NCBI RefSeq assembly: GCF_001676705.1
Contig: NZ_CP016170.1
Coordinates: forward strand, 1,488,001-1,552,000
Length of the DNA stretch: 64,000 nt
Reading direction: 5' to 3'
Source of the DNA: Bordetella bronchialis
GTDB lineage: Bacteria; Pseudomonadota; Gammaproteobacteria; Burkholderiales; Burkholderiaceae_B
In this document: piece after piece, positions 49,602-58,792 of the stretch
How positions within the stretch are numbered: position 1 is the first letter of the stretch
How the letters are laid out: each line of letters opens with the position of its first letter
Position numbers and translations under genes: made by a program
The notes under the pieces: generated by a model
What the model was told of the DNA's origin: nothing
The model's database searches: none
The model's input: the letters and a program-made list of their open reading frames with translations, nothing else

Positions 49602-51634
49602 GGCTTGCGCTCCAGCCGTATGGCCTGTCCGGTCGCGCGCCGGCTGGGCCAGAACCACAGGATCATCGCCGCCGCCACCGGCGCCGACAGCCACACCACG
49701 GCCCAGGGCGTGAACACCGACGCCACGAACAGCACCGCGGTGGCCACGGCGCTGACAAAAGGCCAGATCGAGGGATTGGGAAACAGCACGCGCAGGTCCG
49801 GACGCGCGTCGACGGCGGTGGTCACCAGCACTTCGCGCGCATCGGCCGCCAGCCCCGCCACGCTGCCACGCACGCCGTCGTCCCACAGGGGATCGCGCGA
49901 TGCCACCACCGGCAGGCAATCGAAGTTGTGCGGCGGCGGCGGACTGCTGCTGCGCCATTCCAGCGTGCCCGCCGCCCAGGGATCCGGGCCGGCCGGGACG
50001 CCCCGGCGCCGGCTGCGCAGTACGTTGAACAGGAAAATCAACACCCCGGCCCCCAGCATGCCGTCGCCCACCGTCGCCCACAGGTTCATGCCGTCCCAGC
50101 CCATCCCGGCGGGGTAGGTCCAGACCCGCCTGGGCATGCCTTCCAGCCCCAGCACGTGCATGGGAAAAAAGGTCAGGTTGAAGCCGATGAAGAACAGCCA
50201 GAAGTGCCAGTAGCCCAGGGTCTCGTCCAGCAGCCGCCCGGTGAACTTGGGAAACCAGTAGTAGAAGGCGCCGAACAGCGGAAACACGGCCCCGCCGAAC
50301 AGCACATAGTGCAGATGCGCGACGACGAAGTAGGTGTCGTGCACCTGCAGGTCCAGCGAAACCGATCCCAGCATCACCCCCGTCATGCCGCCCAGGACCA
50401 GGATGAAGAAGAAAGCCAGTACGAAGCAGAGCGGTGTACTCCAGCGCAAGCGTCCCGTGGCCAGCGTGGCGAGCCAGCAGAAGATCTGCACGCCGGACGG
50501 TATGGCGATCGCCAGGCTCGAGGCCGTGAAAAAGCGCTTGCCCATCTCGGGCATGCTGGTGGCGTACATATGGTGGGCCCACAGGCCGAAGGCCAGGAAG
50601 GCGATGGCCACCAAGGCCAGCACCATGGCCGGATAGCCGAACACCGGCCGGCGTGCGAAAGTGGGCAGGATGGTCGAGATGAAACCCAGCGGCGGGATGA
50701 AGATCAGGTAGACCTCGGGGTGGCCGAAGAACCAGAACAGGTGCTGCCAGAGCAGCACGTCTCCGCCGCGCGCCGGGTTGTAGAAATGCGTGCCCACCAG
50801 CCTGTCCAGGATCAGGGCGGTACTGCCGAACATCACGGCGGGCATGGCGAAGATCACCATGAACTGCGTGACCAGCACGGCCCAGACGAAGAGCGGCATG
50901 CGGTTCAGCGTCATGCCCGGCGCCCGCAGTTTCAGGATGGTGGTGATCAGGACGATGGCCTCCAGCAGCGCCGCCAGCTCGGTGAAGGTGATCATCTGGG
51001 CCCAGATGTCGACGCCCTTGCCGGTGGAATAGTCGGGGCCGGACAGGGGAACGTAGGCGAACCAGCCGGCGTCCGGCCCCGCGCCCAGCAGGAAGCCGCC
51101 GAACAGGAACAGCCCGCCGAAGACGAAGACCCAGTACGCATATGCGTTCAGCCGGGGAAAGGCCACGCTGCGCGCCCCTATCATCAGCGGCACCAGATAG
51201 CCGGCCACGGCCTGCATCACCGGGACGGCGAACAGGAACATCATGGTGGTGCCGTGCATGGTGAAAAGCTGGTTGTAGAAGGTCGGCCCCACCAGCTGGT
51301 TGTCCGGCCGGGTCAGTTGCAGGCGCATCGCCAGCGCCAGCAGGCCGCCCAGCAGGAAGAACACGAAGGTCGCCAGCATGAAGCGCAGGCTGATGGTCTT
51401 GTGGTTGATGGCGCACAGCCATCCACGCCAGCCGGGCGGATCCCGCCAGGTCTCCGCCAGCATCGCGCGCGCCGAAGTCGTGGCATCCGGGCCATCGAGC
51501 GGACGCGCCCCGCCGGCGCCATCCACCCGGGCCGCGTCAGGCCGGGCCGGGCCAGGTCCGGCCGGGTGCGCCGAGCCGGGCCTGGCTGGCGTGCCGGCGG
51601 GGGGCGGGCGGGATGGCTCGGGGTCGGTCGTCAT
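49598..51634 (-). CDS. ctaD: Cytochrome c oxidase subunit I
   Basis: The protein has 678 residues. A Pro/Ala-rich 70-residue leader precedes twelve core helices. Haem and copper ligands are in FTMHGTTMMFLF, FFGHPEVYLIFIPP (the His-Tyr pair), YATSMPEMGKRFF and VAHLHYVLFGGAVFP. The chain continues after about residue 540 with a soluble loop (FDCLPVVASRDPLWDDGV) and two extra helices at the C-terminus, as in some caa3 enzymes. It forms the catalytic core that reduces oxygen. It overlaps ctaC and ctaE by four bases each. Confidence 0.95.
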   Translation of the reverse strand: MTTDPEPSRPPPAGTPARPGSAHPAGPGPARPDAARVDGAGGARPLDGPDATTSARAMLAETWRDPPGWRGWLCAINHKTISLRFMLATFVFFLLGGLLALAMRLQLTRPDNQLVGPTFYNQLFTMHGTTMMFLFAVPVMQAVAGYLVPLMIGARSVAFPRLNAYAYWVFVFGGLFLFGGFLLGAGPDAGWFAYVPLSGPDYSTGKGVDIWAQMITFTELAALLEAIVLITTILKLRAPGMTLNRMPLFVWAVLVTQFMVIFAMPAVMFGSTALILDRLVGTHFYNPARGGDVLLWQHLFWFFGHPEVYLIFIPPLGFISTILPTFARRPVFGYPAMVLALVAIAFLAFGLWAHHMYATSMPEMGKRFFTASSLAIAIPSGVQIFCWLATLATGRLRWSTPLCFVLAFFFILVLGGMTGVMLGSVSLDLQVHDTYFVVAHLHYVLFGGAVFPLFGAFYYWFPKFTGRLLDETLGYWHFWLFFIGFNLTFFPMHVLGLEGMPRRVWTYPAGMGWDGMNLWATVGDGMLGAGVLIFLFNVLRSRRRGVPAGPDPWAAGTLEWRSSSPPPPHNFDCLPVVASRDPLWDDGVRGSVAGLAADAREVLVTTAVDARPDLRVLFPNPSIWPFVSAVATAVLFVASVFTPWAVVWLSAPVAAAMILWFWPSRRATGQAIRLERKP

Positions 51635-52641
51635 TGCAAGGATCCCAGGTAGCGCACCAGCGCCTGCATCTCTTCCGGCGGCAGTCCGGTCGGCGGCATG
51701 GTGGTGGCGGGCTTCATCGAACCCGGCGCCGCGATCCACCGGGCCAGGTTTTCCGGTGTGTTGGCGATGGTGCCGGCCGCCAGCAGCGGACGGCTGGCCA
51801 CGTGCGTCAGGTCCGGTCCCAGCGTGCCCGAGGCCGGCGTCCCGCGTATGGTGTGGCATTGCGCACAGGCATTGCCCAGGAAGATGCCCATGCCGCGCCG
51901 CAGGGTGGCGTCCTCCGGCGGCCGCGCGTCCTGTCGTTCGCGTTGCACCCACGCGGCGTAGTCCGGCTGCGGCAGGGCCGATACGGAAAACGCCATCAAT
52001 GCGTGTTCGGCCCCGCAGAACTCCGCGCACTGGCCGCGATAGTCCCCCGCGCGGTCCGCGCGCAGCAGGATAGCCGCGTCGCGGCCCGGAATCATGTCGC
52101 GCTTGCCGTGCAGGTTGGGCACCCAGAAGGTGTGGATGACGTCCGAGGACTTCAGCGTGACCAGCACGGGCCGGCCCACGGGCAGGCGCAGCTGGTTGGC
52201 CGTGACGAAGGCAGGGCGGTCGCCATCGGCGGCATAGCGGGTTTCCCACCACCATTGGTGGCCGACCATTTCTACGCGCAGCGGGTCGGCCATGGGCAGC
52301 CGCGACAGGGCATGGTCGGTCAGGAAATCCGCCGCGATCAGGCCGCACAGCAGGATGACGGAAACGACGGTGGCGGCGACGACCCCACGCCGCAGCCGCG
52401 GCTCGTGCCGCCGATCCGGCTCGCGCCCTTCCTTGTCCCGGCGCGACGCCCGCCGGATCGCCACGACCAGCGCCAGCAGCACCGCCACGAACACCGCCGT
52501 GCACACGGCCAGGGTCACATGCCAGAGCGCGAGAATGCGCTCGGCCTGGATGCCGGCCGGCGCCAGGACGTCCTGGCCCGGCGCGGCGGCCACGGCGCCG
52601 GTCCACAGCGCGGCGATCCAGACGACTGCGCGGCGGCACAT
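51631..52641 (-). CDS. ctaC: Cytochrome c oxidase subunit II with fused cytochrome c (caa3 type)
   Basis: The protein has 336 residues with a signal and two helices. The CuA site is complete: H170 (SSDVIHTFWVP), CAEFCGAEHALM (C205, C209, H213, M216). A C-terminal cytochrome c domain carries CAQCH (259-263) and a distal Met in KPATTMPPTG, making this the electron entry of a caa3 oxidase. It is first in the ctaC-ctaD-ctaE-ctaG-fusion operon, all linked by ATGA overlaps or short gaps. Confidence 0.94.
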   Translation of the reverse strand: MCRRAVVWIAALWTGAVAAAPGQDVLAPAGIQAERILALWHVTLAVCTAVFVAVLLALVVAIRRASRRDKEGREPDRRHEPRLRRGVVAATVVSVILLCGLIAADFLTDHALSRLPMADPLRVEMVGHQWWWETRYAADGDRPAFVTANQLRLPVGRPVLVTLKSSDVIHTFWVPNLHGKRDMIPGRDAAILLRADRAGDYRGQCAEFCGAEHALMAFSVSALPQPDYAAWVQRERQDARPPEDATLRRGMGIFLGNACAQCHTIRGTPASGTLGPDLTHVASRPLLAAGTIANTPENLARWIAAPGSMKPATTMPPTGLPPEEMQALVRYLGSLQ

Positions 52642-52648
52642 GAGTGCG

Positions 52649-54939
52649 TCAGGCCTCCTTGCGCAGTGTGATGGGCACCGACTTCGCAGCGGGCACTTTG
52701 CTTTCCTTGGCATGGTGCCAAAGCGGGATCAGGGGATTGCATTCCGGGTAATAGCCCCACGCGCAGCCGGCCGGAATGTCGTAGGGGCGCACCTTCAGGC
52801 CGCCCACTTCCCGCTTGTAGCCATCGTGCGCCACGGTGCTGGCGACCACCAGATCGTCCTCCTGCAATCCGAGCCTGGCCATGTCCTGGGGATTCATCAT
52901 GATGACCTTGCGCGTTCCGTACACGCCGCGGAAGCGGTCATCCAGCGCATAGACGGTGGTATTGAACTGGTTGTCGCCGCGCGTCGTCATCAGGCGGATG
53001 ACATCGCCGCCTTTTTCCGGCATGTCGGGATCGTCGTCCAGCGTCTCGGGCACGACGAAGTTCGCCTTGCCGGTCTCGGTTTCCCACTTCCGCTCACAGG
53101 CGCCCAGGGGCCGATGGAAGCCGCCGGGATTCCACATGCGCCGGTTGAAGTCCTTGAAGATCTTGGGGTAGGTGGCCTCGATGGCGTCGCGCACCAGGCC
53201 GTAATCGCCCACCCAGCGGTCCCAGTCCACGTGCGGATTCGGGGGCAGCGTGGCCTTGGCGATGCCGGCCACGATGGCGGGCTCCGACAGCAGTTTGTCG
53301 CTGGCCGGCTCGTGGATGCCGCGCGATCCATGGAAGCACCCGGTGCTGTCCTCCATCGAGACGGCCTGTTCTCCCGTGGCCTGGCGGTCGATTTCGATAC
53401 GGCTCAGGCAGGGCAGCAGATAGGCGTGGCGCCCGTGCAGCAGGTGGCTGCGGTTCAGGCGGGTCGTGATGCCGACGGTCAGGTCCTGGCGCCGCCAGGC
53501 CGGTTCCATGCGGTAGTGGTCCGGCGTGGCGCGCGCGAAATTGCCGCCCAGCCCGATGAAGGCGGACACGCGGCCATCCAGCATGGCTTCGCAGGCCTCT
53601 ACCGTGTTCATGCCTTTCTTCGACGGCGGGTCGAAGCGGTAAAGCTCCCGCAGCTTGTCGGCCGGCACATGGTCCGGCTTTTCCGTGATGCCTACCGTGC
53701 GCTGCCCCTGGACGTTGGAGTGGCCGCGGATGGGGCACACGCCCGCGCCGGGTTTGCCGATATTGCCGCGCAGCAGCATCAGGTTTGTGATCATCTGCAC
53801 GCTTTGCACGCCATTGCGATGCTGCGTCAGCCCCATGCCGTAGAGCAGCATGGCCGCTTTGGCCTTGGCATAGGTCGCGGCCGCCTGCGCCAGCGCGGCG
53901 CGGTCCAGGCCCGACTCGCGTTCGATATCTTCCCAGGCGGTCCGCCGCATGGCGTCGGCGAAGGCCTGGAAGCCGTGGGTGTGCTCGGCGATAAACGCAT
54001 GGTCCAGCACCGCCGGCGTCCCGCTCGCCCGCGCCGCGTCGTCGGCTTCGATCAACCATTTGCACAAGCCCCCAGCGCCGCGGTATCGCCGCCCAGCTTC
54101 AATTGAAGGTATTGGGTGCTGATCCGTGTTTCCTTGCCGGTCAGCATTTCGGCTGGGGACTGCGGGTTGGTGAAGCTGACCAGCCCCGGTTCGCGCAGGG
54201 GATTGAACGTGACGATAGGCACGCCGCGCTTGCGGGCTTCCTGCAGCGGATGCAGCATGCGCGGCGCGTTGGTGCCGGTGTTGTGGCCGAAGAAGAACAT
54301 GCAGTCGGTGTGCTCGAAGTCCTCCAGCGTCACCGTGCCCACCGGCACGCCTATGGTCTTGGGCAGGCCCACCGAGGTGCTCTCGTGGCACATGTTGGAG
54401 CTGTCCGGCAGATTGTTGGTCCCGTACATGCGCGCGAATAGCGCGTACATGTACGAGGTTTCCAGCGAAGCGCGGCCGGACGTGTAGAACACCACGGAGT
54501 CCGGATCGCGGCCGCGCAGCAGCGCGCCGATTTCATCGAAGGCCTGTTGCCAGCCGATCTCCACGTACTTGTCCGTGTCGGCATCCCAGCGCATGGGCAC
54601 GGTCAGGCGGCCGATGGCCTCCAGCTCGTGGTCGGACCAGGCCTCCAGCTCGGTACAGGTGTACTCGCCGAAAAAGCTCGCGGGCACCTGCTTCGCGGTG
54701 ATGTCCCAGGCGGTGGCCTTGGCGCCGTTCTCACAGAACTCGAAGGGATGGGGCTTGGCCGGCTTCGCCCACGAACAGCTCACGCACATGTAGCCGTCGG
54801 GCTTGTTCTGATGCATCAGCACCCTGCTGCCATGCAACAGGCGATGCTCCTTGACCAGGATGGACCCGACGGCGCGCGTCGAGCCCCATCCGCCGGCCGG
54901 CTCGGTGTGCGGCCTTGAAGACGTGTGTTCTTTCGCCAT
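52649..54939 (-). pseudogene. FdhF/YdeP-like molybdopterin oxidoreductase, frameshifted
   Basis: Two frames together give one enzyme of about 760 residues. The first (54939 to about 54070) starts MAKEHTSSRPH and holds YMCVSCSWAKPAKPHPFEFCENGAKA, the reduced N-terminal cysteine motif of the YdeP group, and NNLPDSSNMCHESTSVG. The second carries LCKWLIEADDAA through to LWHHAKESKVPAAKS. They join at CCCCC (54069-54073): the first frame stops at GACANG, while one more G on the minus strand would read LGGLCKW and continue. Family members are soluble oxidoreductases with a bis-MGD cofactor, linked to formate or acid stress. It lies directly before ctaC. The shift may be a real lesion, phase variation or a base-calling error. 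Confidence 0.8.
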
Positions 54940-55131
54940 TTTGCTCGTACCCTTTGTCGCGGGAGAGTCGGCCTGACGCCCATCCCCGCCACCGGAGAGG
55001 TGGCGCTCCGGCCAGGGCGGGGTTGGCGCTGGCGCTCCCGTTGTGTGGATGCGGCGGGCGTCTCTTGCGGGCGCCACGGCGCGGGTGCGGGTGGGAAGCA
55101 AGCGGCGTGCCGGATTGGCCCGTCGATTTGC

Positions 55132-57786
55132 CTACCGGCGCCCGGGCTCGAAGTCCAGCGCCTTCATGGCGGGCCCCAGGGATTGGGCGCGGTAATCCGC
55201 CCAGGGCTCGTTGCCCGCGTCCAGGCGGCTGTGGACGCTGGCGATGGTCCACTGCGCGCCGCTCTTGATTTCCGGCAGTTCATCCCAGGCGATAGGCACC
55301 GAGATGCCGAGTCCGGGACGCGCGCGCGCCGACCAGGCCGATACGGTGGTGGCGCCGAAGCCGTTGCGCAGGTAGTCCGCGAAGATCTTGCCCACGCGGT
55401 TCTTGGGACCGCTCTTCGCCACGAAGATCTGGGGCAGGGTGCGCGCCAGATGCCGCACGACGGCCTGCGAAAAATCCTTCACCGGGTCCCAGCCGTACTG
55501 CTTGCGCAGCGGCACGACCACGTGCAGCCCCTTGCCGCCGCTGGTCTTCAGCCAGCAGTCCAGGCCGAGCTCCCGCAGCAGCACGCGTACCAGCCCGGCG
55601 GCCTGCTGCAGCGTGGCCCATTTCACGCCTTCCCCGGGATCCAGGTCGAACAGCATGCGGTCGGGCTTGTCTATCGCGGTCTTGACGGCGTTCCAGGTGT
55701 GGAATTCCACCACGTTCATCTGCGCCGCCGACATGATGGCCACGTCCGACGGTACTTCCAGCAAAGAGGGATGGCCCGGGTCCAGTTTTTCCGGCAAGGG
55801 CTTGACGCCCGGCATGGCCGCTTCCAGGTGCTTCTGGAAGAACAGCGGCTCGTGGATGCCGCCCGGCGCGCGCACCAGCGAGACCGGCCTGCCTTTCAGG
55901 TGCGTCAGCAGCAGCGGCGCCACCAGCCCGTAATAGCGCGCCAGGTCCAGCTTGGTCAGGCCCGTGGAGGGATCGATGACCCGGTCGGGATTGGACAGCC
56001 GGCCCGGCTTTTCTTTTCCTGCCCGGGTTTTCTTCGCGGCGGCTTTGGGCGGGGGCGTCTCGTCCTTGCCGTCATGGTCGTCGTCGGCGACCGCCTCGGC
56101 GGGGACGGCTTCCTCGCGGGTGATCGCGCGCGCCGGCTTGTCGGCCCGCAAGCCCCGGAAAACCGAATGACGGATATGCCCACCACCCGTCCATTCGCCG
56201 AAGGACACTTCGGCGACCAGTTCCGGGCGGATCCAGTGCGCCTGGCGCGGCATCTCGGCCTGGTGCGGCAGCGGCCGTTCCTTGACCTCCAGCGCCTGCA
56301 GCTTCTTCGCCAGTTCGGCCAGCCCGCGCGTGTCGAAGCCCGTGCCGACCTTGCCGGCGTAGCGCAGGCCGCCCTTGTCGTCATGGACCGCGACCAGCAG
56401 CGCGCCGAAACCGGTGCGGCTGCCGCGCGGATCGGTGTAGCCGATAATCACGAACTCCTGCCGCTGGGCGCATTTGATCTTGACCCAGGTATCGGTGCGC
56501 CGGGACACATAGACGGCGTCCTTGCGCTTGGCGATGATGCCTTCCAGGCCCATCCTGCACGCCGACGCCACCAGGTCCTTGGGCGGTACGTCGAAGGCGG
56601 CGCTGAAGCGCACCGGGCCGTCGGAAGCCCCGTCCAGCAGTTGCTCCAGCAGGGCGCGCCGCACGGTAAGCGGTTCTTCGCGCAAATCGCGGCCGGCGAC
56701 GTAGGGAAGATCGAAGGCGTAGTAAACGATATTGGCGGTGCGCTCGCCCTCGAAGGCGTTCTGCAGGGCCTGGAAACTGGGTGCGCCGTTATCGGCCAGG
56801 ACGACGATCTCGCCGTCTATCCACGTGCCCGGCACCTTGAGTCCGGCCAGCGCCTTGGCCAGGTGCGGCATCTTCGCGCTCCAGTCGTGGCCGTTGCGGG
56901 TGTAGAGCCGCGCGCCGTCTTCGTCCAGGCGGGCCACGATGCGGTAGCCGTCGAACTTCACCTCGTAGACCCAGTCCGCCGTGTTCGGCGGCACGCCGTC
57001 CACCAGCGTGGCAAGCTGGGGTTTCAGGGTGGCGGGCAGCGCGCGGGCCACCCCGGGCAGTTTCCGCCCCCCGGCGCCGTCGTCGGCCGGATCGGCGGTA
57101 AATTCATCCGCGGCCCTTGCCGCGGCCTTCGTCGCTTTCGTCGCCTTGGCGGTCTTGCCGGCCGTCTTCTTCGCCGCCTTTCCCTGCGCCGGTCCCCCGC
57201 TGGCCGACGCCCGCGCGATCGCCTTCCTGCGTTGCGCGCGCAGCGGCACCACGCTGTCGGGCATTTCGTCGACCACGCTGAACTCGCTGTCGGGCCGCGC
57301 GAATTCGTCGCGATCCTTGATCAACAGCCAGGGGGGCTGCCTTTCGTTTTCCTTGCCGTGCAGCCGCACCAGCGCCCAGCGGCCCTGCATCTTGGCGCCC
57401 ATCAGGTCGAATTTCAGATGCCCTTCGCGATAGCCCTTGCGCGGGTCGCCCACCGGCTGCCACGTGCCTTCGTCCCAGATGATGACCTTGCCGGCGCCAT
57501 ACTGGCCCTTGGGTATTTCGCCTTCGAACTGGTTGTAGGCGATGGGATGGTCTTCCACCTGGACGGCCATGCGCTTGATGGATGGGTCGTAGCTGGGGCC
57601 CTTGGGCACGGCCCAGCTTTTCATCGCGCCATCCAGTTCGAGCCGGAAATCGTAGTGCAGGCGCGTCGCCCAGTGCTTCTGGATGACGAAGGCGCGCGCC
57701 GCCGCGTTCGCTTTGCCGCCGCCCGCGGGTTCGGACGTGATATCGAAGTTGCGCTTCTGGCGGTACTTGGCAAGGGTGTCGACCAT
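55132..57786 (-). CDS. ligD: Multifunctional ATP-dependent DNA ligase D
   Basis: The protein has 884 residues with three domains in the order phosphoesterase, ligase, polymerase. The 3'-phosphoesterase spans about 1-180 (FVIQKHWATRLHYDFRLELDG, with the catalytic His/Asp). The ligase spans about 250-545, with the adenylated lysine in YEVKFDGYRI (K277), and WVKIKC. After a Lys/Ala linker, the primase-polymerase has FDLDPGEGVKWA and KTSGGKGLHVVVPL. It repairs double-strand breaks with Ku by end joining, most relevant in non-dividing cells. It starts two bases after the Ku stop. Confidence 0.97.
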   Translation of the reverse strand: MVDTLAKYRQKRNFDITSEPAGGGKANAAARAFVIQKHWATRLHYDFRLELDGAMKSWAVPKGPSYDPSIKRMAVQVEDHPIAYNQFEGEIPKGQYGAGKVIIWDEGTWQPVGDPRKGYREGHLKFDLMGAKMQGRWALVRLHGKENERQPPWLLIKDRDEFARPDSEFSVVDEMPDSVVPLRAQRRKAIARASASGGPAQGKAAKKTAGKTAKATKATKAAARAADEFTADPADDGAGGRKLPGVARALPATLKPQLATLVDGVPPNTADWVYEVKFDGYRIVARLDEDGARLYTRNGHDWSAKMPHLAKALAGLKVPGTWIDGEIVVLADNGAPSFQALQNAFEGERTANIVYYAFDLPYVAGRDLREEPLTVRRALLEQLLDGASDGPVRFSAAFDVPPKDLVASACRMGLEGIIAKRKDAVYVSRRTDTWVKIKCAQRQEFVIIGYTDPRGSRTGFGALLVAVHDDKGGLRYAGKVGTGFDTRGLAELAKKLQALEVKERPLPHQAEMPRQAHWIRPELVAEVSFGEWTGGGHIRHSVFRGLRADKPARAITREEAVPAEAVADDDHDGKDETPPPKAAAKKTRAGKEKPGRLSNPDRVIDPSTGLTKLDLARYYGLVAPLLLTHLKGRPVSLVRAPGGIHEPLFFQKHLEAAMPGVKPLPEKLDPGHPSLLEVPSDVAIMSAAQMNVVEFHTWNAVKTAIDKPDRMLFDLDPGEGVKWATLQQAAGLVRVLLRELGLDCWLKTSGGKGLHVVVPLRKQYGWDPVKDFSQAVVRHLARTLPQIFVAKSGPKNRVGKIFADYLRNGFGATTVSAWSARARPGLGISVPIAWDELPEIKSGAQWTIASVHSRLDAGNEPWADYRAQSLGPAMKALDFEPGRR

Positions 57787-57788
57787 GG

Positions 57789-58709
57789 TCAGGCCGCCTT
57801 GCGCGTACGGCCGCCGGACTTGGACGCGGACTTGGTCTTCGTGGCGGTCTTTTTGGCGGCCTTCTTCGCGGGGCTCTTGGCCGGGGCGGCCGCCTTGGCG
57901 CCATGCCCGCCCTTCAGGCTGCGTTGCAGCAGCTCGGTCAGGTCGATGACGTTATCGCCGCCCAGGCTCGGGGCTTCTTCCTGCGGCTCGATCACGGTCT
58001 CGGTCTTGCCGGCCTTGACCTTCTGTTCCACCAGGTCCATGACGGCGTGGCGGAATTCATCCTTGAAGTCATCCGGGTTCCAGTCGCCCGACATATCTTC
58101 CACCAGCATTTTCGCCATCTTCTGTTCCTGCGGGCTGGCGGCCAGCGCCTTGGTGCCCGCGGCCGGCAGGTCCAGGTCCTCGACGGGCTTGACCTCGTCG
58201 CCCCAGCGCATCAGGTTCAGCACCAGCGCATCGCCGGCGGGCACCAGCGCGGCCAGGTGCTGCTTGGTCTGGATCACCACCTTGGCGATACCGATCTTGC
58301 CGGTCTTGGCCAGGGTATCGCGCAACAGCGCGTAGACCTTCTGGCCCTTGTTGATGGGCGCGATGTAGTAGGGCCGCTCCAGGTACACGAAGGAAAGCTG
58401 CTCGGCCGGCACGAAGCGCTGGATCTCGATGGTTTGCGTGGTGCGCGGATAGGCCTCGGCGATTTCCTCAGGGGAGACGATGACGTACTTGCCGTCTTCG
58501 TACTGCACGCCCTTGACGATGTTTTCCCGGTCGATTTCGCGGCCGGTGCGCTTGTTGATGCGCTTGTAGCCGACCGGGTCCATGGTCCGCTTGTCCAGCC
58601 AGTCGAAATCCACCCCGGATTCGACGGTTGCCGTGTGCAGGCCCACGGGGATGTTGACGAGGCCAAACGAAATGGCGCCTTTCCAGATCGTTCGCGTAGA
58701 CGAGGCCAT
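57789..58709 (-). CDS. ku: Ku homodimeric DNA end-binding protein
   Basis: The protein has 306 residues from the ATG at 58709; upstream codons were rejected because MASSTRTIWKGAISFGLVNIPVGLH is the family start. The Ku core is complete (VGYKRINKRTGREIDRENIVKGVQYEDGKYVIVSPEEI, RPYYIAPINKGQKVYALLRDTL). The C-terminal tail is Lys/Ala-rich (AKSPAKKAAKKTATKTKSASK), which aids DNA binding in bacterial Ku. It recruits LigD, encoded immediately downstream. Confidence 0.96.
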   Translation of the reverse strand: MASSTRTIWKGAISFGLVNIPVGLHTATVESGVDFDWLDKRTMDPVGYKRINKRTGREIDRENIVKGVQYEDGKYVIVSPEEIAEAYPRTTQTIEIQRFVPAEQLSFVYLERPYYIAPINKGQKVYALLRDTLAKTGKIGIAKVVIQTKQHLAALVPAGDALVLNLMRWGDEVKPVEDLDLPAAGTKALAASPQEQKMAKMLVEDMSGDWNPDDFKDEFRHAVMDLVEQKVKAGKTETVIEPQEEAPSLGGDNVIDLTELLQRSLKGGHGAKAAAPAKSPAKKAAKKTATKTKSASKSGGRTRKAA

Positions 58710-58792
58710 GGCAGCTCCTGTTTTCGGGCGCGCGGGCCCAGCGCGCCGCGCGCTTTTTGTCGCGCGAAGCAACTGGCGTGCCAGGCCCCGCC

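Noticed and set aside
54925..58335. Plus-strand open frame of 1136 codons
   Set aside because: It is antisense to ligD and ku and has no ribosome site or recognisable domain.
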